From positions 1 to 27,236 of the forward strand of contig CAILAF010000482.1 of assembly GCA_903832075.1 (NCBI GenBank): 27,236 nt of DNA, given 5' to 3'. Of this stretch, positions 15,442 to 22,048 are shown piece after piece (positions within the stretch are counted from its first letter, which is position 1; every line of letters starts with the position of its first letter). Under the pieces are notes generated by a model. That model ran no database searches, was not told the DNA's origin, and worked only from the letters and a program-made list of their open reading frames with translations. The stretch is from an uncultured Chitinophagaceae bacterium (lineage in GTDB: Bacteria > Bacteroidota > Bacteroidia > Chitinophagales > Chitinophagaceae). Position numbers and translations under genes: made by a program.

Positions 15442-16113
15442 ATGCTTACTATAGCATTGGCAGAAGACCATTTGGAAATGAGGCGAGGTATTAAAAATTT
15501 CATCAACAACATTGCAAATTGTTCTGTTGTTATGGAAGCTGCCAATGGTTACGAGTTATTGCAGCAACTTAATAAAACCAAAAAATTGCCCGATGTTGTT
15601 GTAATGGATATTAATATGCCTTTAATGGATGGCATTGCTGTTACGCATTGTTTACAAGTATTGTATCCTTGGCTAAAAGTTATCGGGCTTTCTTTGTACT
15701 GTAATCAAACTGTTGTTACAGACATGATAGAAGCAGGTGCGAAAGGCTATGTATCAAAAAATAATATTGGTATTTATTTGCAAAAAGCGCTGCATACTAT
15801 TTACGCAGGTAATATTTATATAGATGAATCTTTTGATTTAAATGAATTTCATTTTACAACCAAAGAAAATAATAATCAATCAATAGAAACAATTGTATTA
15901 ACAGAAAAAGAAAAATTGTTTTTAATGTATTGCGGCAGTGGATTAAGTTATGAGCAAATTGCGAGTTTATTATTTGTAGCTAGCGATTCTGTTTATAATT
16001 ATCAAAAACATTTAAAAGAAAAACTAAAAATCAATAGTCGTGAAGGTTTAATGTTGTTTGCTTTGCAACATGGTATTGCTAAAGTTGCAAGATTAGAAAA
16101 TCATGCTGCATAA
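15442..16113 (+). CDS. Orphan NarL/LuxR-type response regulator
   Basis: This 223-residue two-component response regulator is a predicted cytoplasmic transcription factor. The receiver domain (about 1-120) has the acidic pair in LAEDH (Glu8, Asp9), phospho-acceptor Asp56 in VVVMDINMPLMDG and Lys106 in AKGYVSKNN. A LuxR-type helix-turn-helix spans about 150-215 (LTEKEKLFLMYCGSGLSYEQIA, then ...SVYNYQKHLKEKLKINSREG). The recognition region is somewhat divergent from the common TVxxHxxxIxxKL pattern (SVYNYQKHLKEKL). No histidine kinase gene is in the window. The first 31 codons and upstream DNA are duplicated at 12157-12334. A bidirectional terminator follows the stop. Confidence 0.88.
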   Translation: MLTIALAEDHLEMRRGIKNFINNIANCSVVMEAANGYELLQQLNKTKKLPDVVVMDINMPLMDGIAVTHCLQVLYPWLKVIGLSLYCNQTVVTDMIEAGAKGYVSKNNIGIYLQKALHTIYAGNIYIDESFDLNEFHFTTKENNNQSIETIVLTEKEKLFLMYCGSGLSYEQIASLLFVASDSVYNYQKHLKEKLKINSREGLMLFALQHGIAKVARLENHAA

Positions 16114-16152
16114 AAATAATTACTAATCATTACTAAACTATTCTATTAAATA

Positions 16153-16181
16153 AAAAAGGGAAGCAATGTGCTTCCCTTTTT
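16153..16181. terminator. Bidirectional terminator between response regulator and efflux adaptor
   Basis: Arms AAAAAGGGAAGC (16153-16164) and GCTTCCCTTTTT (16170-16181) are perfect complements with a 5-nt loop, flanked by A and T runs. It is 39 bp after the response-regulator stop and 3 bp past the adaptor stop on the other strand, so it serves both convergent transcripts. Confidence 0.82.
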
Positions 16182-16184
16182 ATT

Positions 16185-17564
16185 TTATGGTTTCTTTGTA
16201 TCGGTTGTTTTGTCTTTATCCTTATCATTATTCACTGTAACCTTATCACCATCTTTCAAAGTTTTACTAACTGTTGAATATGGCCCGGTTATTACTTCAT
16301 CTCCATCTTTTAATCCGTCTAAAATTCTGATGTAATTCAAATCCTGAATATCTGTTTTTACTTTAAAACTTTTTACTGTTCCATCTTTTTGTAAAACAAA
16401 AACCACTTCATCTACATCATCAGCAGAAGTAGATTTTTGTTGATTGTCGTTATTAGTAGAGCCCTTATTATCAGCCGGTTTTGTATTGTCTTTATTTTCT
16501 TTTTTTACATTCTTTTTATCGCGAATGGTTACTGCATTCAATGCAACACTCAATACATCTTTTTCTGTTCGTGTTTGAATATCTGCAGTAGCACTCATTC
16601 CCGGGCGAAAAGGAAAATGTCCTTTTACAATTAAATCTTTATAACTATCCAGCAACAAACGAATATGCACTTTATAATTTGTTACATCAGTACTGGATGT
16701 TGTTGAACTTGCAGAAGTTTGAGGATTGGCAATTTTAAAAACGAGACCTTTAAATTTTCTGTTTGTATATGCATCTATTTCCAACACAGCAGTATCACCA
16801 ATTTTTACTTTTGGAATATCATTTTCACCAACATCAACTTGTGCAACAATGCTGTTCATATCTGCAACACGCATCATTTCGGTACCCACATTAAAACTAT
16901 TACCGGCAACACGTTCGCCTTTTTTTACATTCATTAAACTAACCACGCCATTCATGGGTGAAGTGATCACTGTTTTATCAACATTTTTTGCCGCACTTGT
17001 TAAATTTGCCATTGCACTTTTTACACCGGCCTGACTTGCTTTAATTGTTTGTTGTGCAGCATTATAATTTGCCAATGCAGATTTATACGCTTGTTCTGCC
17101 TGATCAAATTCTAAACGGGAAATAATTTTATCGGCTAATAATTTCTTTTCACGATCATATTGTGCTGAAGTTTGATCGAGTGTAGCTTTTAATGAAGCTA
17201 ATTGTGCATTGCCATTATCTACCTGTGCCTGATTTTGCGCTACCATTGCGGCAGCCTGATCTCTTTGTGATAAATAAATATCAGGATAAATTTTAGCTAC
17301 TACTTGTCCTTTCTTTACACTATCCGCTTCATCAACATTCAATTCAACAATTTCTCCGCTGATATCCGGACTAATTTTTACTTCTATTTCAGGATATACT
17401 TTACCACTGGCAGTAACAGTTTCTATTATTGTTCTTTTCGCTGCTTTTTCAGTCGTTACTTTAATGCCTTCATCTTTACCAATGACGCCGGCTTTTTTTA
17501 AACCAACCAGCGCAACAATTACAACTACTAATCCAACAATAATCCAAATGAGTGTTTTATTCAT
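16185..17564 (-). CDS. Efflux periplasmic adaptor (HlyD/MacA/RND-type membrane fusion protein)
   Basis: This 459-residue membrane-fusion adaptor links an inner-membrane transporter to a TolC-like channel. It has an N-terminal anchor at residues 5-25, then a lipoyl half-motif (GKVYPEIEVKISPDISGEIV) and a long alpha-helical hairpin at about 80-195 rich in Gln/Ala heptads. The second lipoyl half follows (VITSPMNGVVSLMNVKKGERV), then beta-barrel and membrane-proximal domains. An unusual low-complexity Lys/Asn/Asp insert lies near 355-385 and the C-terminus is a charged tail (DKDKDKTTDTKKP). It follows the TolC-like gene by 31 bp. No ABC or RND pump gene follows: a terminator lies right behind the stop. 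The overall architecture is closest to MacA-like adaptors. Confidence 0.85.
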   Translation of the reverse strand: MNKTLIWIIVGLVVVIVALVGLKKAGVIGKDEGIKVTTEKAAKRTIIETVTASGKVYPEIEVKISPDISGEIVELNVDEADSVKKGQVVAKIYPDIYLSQRDQAAAMVAQNQAQVDNGNAQLASLKATLDQTSAQYDREKKLLADKIISRLEFDQAEQAYKSALANYNAAQQTIKASQAGVKSAMANLTSAAKNVDKTVITSPMNGVVSLMNVKKGERVAGNSFNVGTEMMRVADMNSIVAQVDVGENDIPKVKIGDTAVLEIDAYTNRKFKGLVFKIANPQTSASSTTSSTDVTNYKVHIRLLLDSYKDLIVKGHFPFRPGMSATADIQTRTEKDVLSVALNAVTIRDKKNVKKENKDNTKPADNKGSTNNDNQQKSTSADDVDEVVFVLQKDGTVKSFKVKTDIQDLNYIRILDGLKDGDEVITGPYSTVSKTLKDGDKVTVNNDKDKDKTTDTKKP

Positions 17565-17595
17565 AAATACATTTTCAAATTATGACAAATAATTT

Positions 17596-18939
17596 TTACA
17601 ATTTTAAACCTTGACCTTTATAAAATTCTAATAGTTTCATTTTAAAAACATAATCATACTGACTTGCTACCATTTGCAGTTTGGCTGTTTCTAAATTATT
17701 TTGATTGGTGATCAAATCCAATGTACCCAACAATCCTATTTCATATCTTCTAAAAGAAAAATCATATACTTTTTGGGCGCTTTCAACATTCTTTTTTGCA
17801 GCATTTAATTTTTCTAATGCATTCACGGCATTTGTATACGCAGTATAAATATTTTGTTTTAAAGTTTGGTCGGCTTGTTCTTTAGTTAATAAAGTGTTTT
17901 TTAAATTGAGTTTAGATTGTTCAAAAGCAATTCTACTTGTACCATTATTAAAGATGGGAACTGAAATGCCCAAACCTAAACTTTGACGAAAGTTTTGATT
18001 TACCTGATCTAAATAAGAAATTTTATTTCCTAAAATATCGGTTGATTTATTATTATAAGTTGAGTTCAAAGAATAACTGCCATAAATAGATGGATACAAA
18101 GAAGCTTTATTTACCAAAACATTTTTTTCAGCTGCTTTAATTTTAAGATCATTTTCTTTTTGTAATGGTTGATTGCCCAATGCTAATTGATAGACTACTT
18201 CGGGCTGCAAATCAGCAAAACTTTCTATTGGTATTTTTTCTACTGAAGGTGTTTCTACTTCAAAAGGTAAAGCTGCATCTAAATTCAACATTGCTTTCAA
18301 CAATAAAACATTTTGATCGAATGTTGTTTTACTGCTGATTAAATTACTGCTATCTGTTGCCAATTGTGCTTCCAATGAAATTAAATTCAACATCGGAACT
18401 GTTTCTGCTGCCACTTGTTTTTTTGTTACATCAATTTGTGTAAGTCGTTGCGCAATTTGCACTTCATTTATATTGATCTGCTCTTTAGAAGCTAATACCT
18501 GCAAATAATAAGTGGCCACATTTAATGAAATATCATTAGCCGCTCTTTCAATATCAACCAAAGCTGCTTTAGCACTAAATTCTGAAGCAGCAATATTATT
18601 TTTTAATCTTCCCCAATTATATACCTGTGCATTACCACTTACGCCATAACTCTGTGAAAACAATTCTGTATTCGTATACAAATTAGTAGTTGGATTAATA
18701 GAGCGACCAAACTGCGGACCTAAATTGGTACTAAAACTTGCTGTTGGTAATTGATATAATTGCGCTTGTTTTAATTGCAATGCAACTAAACGAGCTTGCA
18801 CATCGGCCTGCTTAACTGAAATATTATTTTTAGTTGCGTAATCAATCAGTTTACGTAAATCCCATTTTTCTGTTTGGCTTTGTGCAACTGATTGAAAAAA
18901 AATTGTACAAATAATAATTGTTATAAGATTCTTCATCAT
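17596..18939 (-). CDS. TolC-family outer-membrane efflux protein
   Basis: This is a 447-residue outer-membrane factor. A signal peptide (MMKNLITIIICTIFFQSVAQ) is followed by two OEP repeats typical of TolC: long amphipathic helices with LRKLIDYATKNNISVKQADVQ at the start, and the first-repeat strand region SFSTNLGPQFGRSINPTTN. The second repeat contains ASLYPSIYGSYSLNS, LGISVPIFNNG and a C-terminal FSFRRYEIGLLGTLDLITNQNNL. Length is normal. It is upstream of, and probably co-transcribed with, the adaptor gene. A -7 promoter match only 4 bp before the first ATG suggests a very short leader, or a start at the second ATG (18936). Confidence 0.88.
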   Translation of the reverse strand: MMKNLITIIICTIFFQSVAQSQTEKWDLRKLIDYATKNNISVKQADVQARLVALQLKQAQLYQLPTASFSTNLGPQFGRSINPTTNLYTNTELFSQSYGVSGNAQVYNWGRLKNNIAASEFSAKAALVDIERAANDISLNVATYYLQVLASKEQININEVQIAQRLTQIDVTKKQVAAETVPMLNLISLEAQLATDSSNLISSKTTFDQNVLLLKAMLNLDAALPFEVETPSVEKIPIESFADLQPEVVYQLALGNQPLQKENDLKIKAAEKNVLVNKASLYPSIYGSYSLNSTYNNKSTDILGNKISYLDQVNQNFRQSLGLGISVPIFNNGTSRIAFEQSKLNLKNTLLTKEQADQTLKQNIYTAYTNAVNALEKLNAAKKNVESAQKVYDFSFRRYEIGLLGTLDLITNQNNLETAKLQMVASQYDYVFKMKLLEFYKGQGLKL

Positions 18940-18943
18940 TTAA

Positions 18944-18951
18944 CAAAAATA
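18944..18951 (-). promoter_or_regulatory. Promoter -7 element for the TolC-adaptor operon
   Basis: TATTTTTG on the minus strand matches TAnnTTTG and ends 4 bp before the ATGATG start at 18939. If it is used, the mRNA would begin at or within a few bases of the start codon (leaderless or nearly so). No good -33 TTG is present at the usual spacing. Confidence 0.4.
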
Positions 18952-19003
18952 ATGGAATCAATCTAACATATTAAAAAAATAGACGAGCGGAAAAAACCCC
19001 CTG

Positions 19004-19280
19004 TTAAACAGCATTTTTAATGGTATCAAATGCTTGAGAGAGGTCGGCAATTACGTAATCGTCATCCGCCAACCCTTCATAAAGCCTGAATATTCTGTGT
19101 TCTTTATTCAATATATCAAAGTCATTTTTTTTGTACCCCGAACATTTTGGGATGATTAAACTTTCATATAATGCACTTTCTTAAAGCGAAATTGGATGTT
19201 TGAATGATGGGCGGAGCAATGGAACGAAAATAATTTTCTCTGTCTTCTGCGTATTCATTAAGGATATATGATATGTCCAT
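19004..19280 (-). pseudogene. Gutted Cys/Met-metabolism PLP-dependent lyase
   Basis: From the ATG at 19280 the minus strand reads MDISYILNEYAEDRENYFRS and APPIIQTSNFAL, the start of a methionine gamma-lyase / cystathionine-synthase-family enzyme. It then stops at a TGA after 38 codons. In another frame the DNA resumes as LYESLIIPKCSGYKKND and ends HRIFRLYEGLADDDYVIADL and QAFDTIKNAV, the family's C-terminus. About 90 codons remain of a protein normally near 380 residues, so the PLP-lysine core is deleted, with the junction around 19170-19195. It lies 11 bp after the VOC gene and looks like the former third gene of a permease operon. Confidence 0.82.
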
Positions 19281-19291
19281 TTTTTTAATTT

Positions 19292-19639
19292 TTATGCTCC
19301 GGTTATTAAACCGATATGATTACCAAAAGGATCTTTAATAATAGCCACTTCAATAGTTCCGCCAACATTTTGAATAGGCGATACAACTGTTGCGCCAATA
19401 GCAATTGCTTTTTCAATTGCAATATGTATATCATCTATACTCCAATAAGCTACCGCATTATTTCCAGATTGAATATTTGTAGTATCAGGATCTAATCCCA
19501 ACTCACAACCATTTATATCAAACCCAACATAAAACACTTCATCAAAATAAGGTTTGATGCCGGTTAATTGTGAATACCATGCTTTTGCATTTTGCAAATC
19601 ATTCACATGATAAATTACTGTTCTTAATTTATTAAACAT
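19292..19639 (-). CDS. VOC-superfamily (glyoxalase/bleomycin-resistance-like) protein
   Basis: This 115-residue protein has the vicinal-oxygen-chelate fold with two beta-alpha-beta-beta-beta units: LRTVIYHVNDLQNAKAWYSQLTG opens the first, VGFDINGCELGLDPD closes it, and AYWSIDDIHIAIEKAIAIGA opens the second, ending IKDPFGNHIGLI. The metal-ligand positions are only partly conserved: the first His is in VIYHVND and Glu at ELGL, with the usual C-terminal Glu replaced near HIGLI. Catalytic activity is therefore uncertain. It is sandwiched with 11-bp gaps between an amino-acid permease and a PLP-lyase pseudogene, so it was probably part of the same operon. The substrate is unknown. Confidence 0.8.
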   Translation of the reverse strand: MFNKLRTVIYHVNDLQNAKAWYSQLTGIKPYFDEVFYVGFDINGCELGLDPDTTNIQSGNNAVAYWSIDDIHIAIEKAIAIGATVVSPIQNVGGTIEVAIIKDPFGNHIGLITGA

Positions 19640-19650
19640 GCTATCAAATT

Positions 19651-20988
19651 TTAAGAATGTATTTTTTCATGTTTGCCATGATATACTAAAAAGTATACCA
19701 ACACAAAAAACACTAATAAACATACCGCAGTTAAAGCAGCTTTGGGTTTATCAATAACAACAGCAACAGCAACTAAACTATAAGAAGCAACAAATATTGC
19801 AGTAAATATTGGCATTATTTTTTTGATCGGTCCTGTTACAGAATCATCTCCTTGTTTTCTTTTCCGAAGAATAAATAATGTTGCTGCCGATGTGCTCATA
19901 CCAATACAATCTAAAAAAATACTGAAGCTTAAAACATTGTCAACGCCCTGACCAAAAAATGTAACGATGATGGTCATTAATGCATACACCGTTAATCCCG
20001 GCACCAATGCATCTGTTTTTGGATGACGATATTGAAAAATTTTTGGTAATAATTTATCTTCACTCATCGCAAACATTACTCGCGGATTGCTTAATAAAAT
20101 TACATTCACATAAGCTAATACACTTAATACCATGCACAGATCAAACACTTTGGCACCGGCTTTTCCAAACCATGCTTCACACAACAATGCACCAATAGCA
20201 TTCGCATTTTTCATTTGATCAAAACCAATCACTTTTACATAAGTATAATTGATTGATAGATATAAAAACAATACAATTAAAATTCCAATCACCACACCAC
20301 GTTGCATGGTAGCAGAAGATTTTATTTCGCCTCCAAAATTGATAGTTTGTTGATACCCTCCATAAGTAAATGAAACAGCCACCAAACTTAATATCAATAA
20401 TAATGCTGCATTGCTTCCGTCATATTTATAAATATTACCGTCATTATAACCATGCGGTGCAACTCTTAATCCGGTAAAAAAAGTAGAAATCAATAATAAT
20501 ATCAAAGCAATTTTTACAACCGTTAAAAAATTTTGTGTGCGACTGCTTGTTTTTAATCCCAATAAATTCACTCCATAAAATAATGCAACAGCAGTTGCAG
20601 AAACAGCCACATTAAAAAATGTTCCTGATGGTTGACCGTATAAAAGATCACTTACATAATCGGCACCGATTAATGCAACCACAGCAAGCGATGCAGCATT
20701 ACTAACCAATATCAAAACATTTACAGTAAACCCAACTGAAGGATGATAACAATGCGAAAATATTTTATAATAGCCACCAATAACCGGTAAACGCTGACCA
20801 ATCTCTGCATAAGTTAATGCACCACACAATGCAATAAAACCGCCAATGATCCATGCAGTAAAAAAAATTGTTTCTGTTCCCGACTTTGCAGCAATGGTTG
20901 CCGGTGTTTTAAAAATGCCCATTCCGATTACAAGACTTACAACGATCATTGTAAGACTGAATAAATTTAATTTTTGTTTTTCCTTCAT
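19651..20988 (-). CDS. APC-superfamily amino acid permease
   Basis: This 445-residue inner-membrane transporter has about twelve hydrophobic segments. The first helix carries the APC substrate-binding signature in MIVVSLVIGMGIFKTPATIA, followed by GTETIFFTAWIIGGFIALCGALTYAEIG, the typical TM2-TM3 pattern ending in E-G. TM6 has VSFTYGGYQQTINFGGEIK. The family includes LAT-type and serine/threonine exchangers; the exact substrate cannot be read. It heads a minus-strand operon with the VOC gene and the PLP-lyase remnant. That remnant suggests the original unit imported and degraded a sulfur or related amino acid, but this is inference. Confidence 0.87.
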   Translation of the reverse strand: MKEKQKLNLFSLTMIVVSLVIGMGIFKTPATIAAKSGTETIFFTAWIIGGFIALCGALTYAEIGQRLPVIGGYYKIFSHCYHPSVGFTVNVLILVSNAASLAVVALIGADYVSDLLYGQPSGTFFNVAVSATAVALFYGVNLLGLKTSSRTQNFLTVVKIALILLLISTFFTGLRVAPHGYNDGNIYKYDGSNAALLLILSLVAVSFTYGGYQQTINFGGEIKSSATMQRGVVIGILIVLFLYLSINYTYVKVIGFDQMKNANAIGALLCEAWFGKAGAKVFDLCMVLSVLAYVNVILLSNPRVMFAMSEDKLLPKIFQYRHPKTDALVPGLTVYALMTIIVTFFGQGVDNVLSFSIFLDCIGMSTSAATLFILRKRKQGDDSVTGPIKKIMPIFTAIFVASYSLVAVAVVIDKPKAALTAVCLLVFFVLVYFLVYHGKHEKIHS

Positions 20989-21158
20989 AAATTATTGTGA
21001 GAGATTAAATGTAGGAAAGAAATCTTAATAGACTTCAATGCTTTTGATGAAGTTGAAGAAATTTAAATATCAAACCAATTTCATTCTTCTTGAGATTTTT
21101 TATTATAAATTTTATTGCCAACAATTTATTATCTTGAATTTTATAAATTAACAATCAC

Positions 21159-21662
21159 ATGCAAACCACCAAACGAAACAATTATATTACCTGGGATGAA
21201 TATTTTATGGGCGTAGCATTACTATCTGCTAAACGCAGTAAAGATCCCAGCACGCAAGTAGGTGCATGCATTGTGAATGCAAAAAATAAAATTGTTGGTG
21301 CAGGATATAATGGTTTGCCTATTGGTTGCAGCGATGATGATTTTCCTTGGGGCAAAACAGGAGAATCATTGCAAACAAAATATCCGTTTGTTTGTCACGC
21401 AGAATTAAATGCGATATTGAATAATATTGGAATGGATTTGCATGGCTGCAGAATTTATACGGCATTGTTTCCATGCAACGAATGTGCAAAAGCAATTATT
21501 CAATCTGGCATTACGGAAATAGTTTACTTATCTGATAAATATGCAACCAAAGAAATTTTTATTGCATCGAGAATGATGTTGGAGAAAGCCGGGATAAAAT
21601 GTAGAAAAGTAGAACCTACTATTCATAAGATAGAACTTTCGTTTGATGAAAGCGATGTGTAA
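21159..21662 (+). CDS. dCMP deaminase family protein
   Basis: This 167-residue zinc-dependent deoxycytidylate deaminase makes dUMP for thymidylate synthesis. The motifs are complete: a KRSKDPSTQVGACIVN start and GYNGLPIGCSD, the zinc-binding catalytic HAE at residues 80-82 (His80, Glu82), and PCNEC at 105-109 (Cys106, Cys109). It matches ComEB/dCMP-deaminase enzymes rather than cytidine or tRNA adenosine deaminases, because of the long insert between GYNG and HAE (DDDFPWGKTGESLQTKYPFV). It is a single-gene unit divergent from the amino-acid permease and upstream of the cobalamin riboswitch. No obvious terminator follows it. Confidence 0.92.
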   Translation: MQTTKRNNYITWDEYFMGVALLSAKRSKDPSTQVGACIVNAKNKIVGAGYNGLPIGCSDDDFPWGKTGESLQTKYPFVCHAELNAILNNIGMDLHGCRIYTALFPCNECAKAIIQSGITEIVYLSDKYATKEIFIASRMMLEKAGIKCRKVEPTIHKIELSFDESDV

Positions 21663-21713
21663 ACTTTTCACCACTGCGTGAACAAGTTGATTTCATTTAA
21701 AATTTCAAAACAA

Positions 21714-21721
21714 TATTTTTG
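21714..21721 (+). promoter_or_regulatory. Promoter -7 element upstream of the cobalamin riboswitch
   Basis: TATTTTTG matches TAnnTTTG and ends where the riboswitch begins, which would start the transcript around 21724-21727. No -33 TTG lies at the usual distance; the nearest is 24 bp upstream. Confidence 0.45.
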
Positions 21722-21976
21722 CCCTGCGTTTGGTTTCCGAATGTTCGGAATTAAAAGGGAATCCTGTTAAATTCAGGAGCTATCCCCGTAGCTGTAAGTG
21801 AAACCCCAAACCCCTAAAGGGGCTTAAGGAAACATCTTAAAATTTTGCCACTATTTCAAAAAAAGAAATGGGAAGGCTTTAAGACAGATCACAAGCCAGA
21901 AGACCTGCCGAGTGCAACAAAATCATTCACGGCTTTCGGGTGAAAAGCATGGAATGTAAAATGCCTCTGCAGGGCA
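21722..21976 (+). ncRNA. Cobalamin (adenosylcobalamin) riboswitch
   Basis: This 5' leader element senses B12 and represses the downstream receptor gene. Conserved core segments are in order: GGGAATCCTGTTAAATTCAG with GAGCTATCCCCGTAGCTGTAA (P3-P6 region), then TTGCCACT and GGGAAGGC. Finally comes the B12 box, here AAGCCAGAAGACCTGCC (21894-21910). TGCCCTGC at 21720-21727 is perfectly complementary to GCAGGGCA at 21969-21976 and may form the closing helix, although the first few bases could precede the transcript start. Between the core and GCCAC there is an extra CCCCTAAAGGGG hairpin (21811-21822). The gene it leads is a BtuB-like receptor, which agrees with the call. Confidence 0.92.
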
Positions 21977-22010
21977 ATTTATATTTCTCCGTTTTTTTAT
22001 TTTCCTGAAA

Positions 22011-22048
22011 GCTCATTGTTCAAAAATTAAAAACTCAAAACAATGAGC
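22011..22048 (+). promoter_or_regulatory. Start-codon-sequestering hairpin (candidate expression platform)
   Basis: GCTCATTGTT (22011-22020) and AACAATGAGC (22039-22048) form a perfect 10-bp inverted repeat with an 18-nt AT-rich loop. The right arm contains the btuB ATG at 22043-22045 and the loop holds the region where a ribosome would land. No U-run follows, so this is not a terminator. Formation of the stem would block initiation, consistent with translational control by the riboswitch 34 nt upstream. Confidence 0.6.

Noticed and set aside
16437..17034. Several open plus-strand frames opposite the efflux adaptor
   Set aside because: They are antisense to a well-supported coding gene, have hydrophobic low-information translations, and lack promoters.
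18990..19290. Empty intergenic spacer
   Set aside because: Frame-by-frame translation of the minus strand revealed both ends of a PLP-dependent lyase, so it is a pseudogene rather than featureless DNA.
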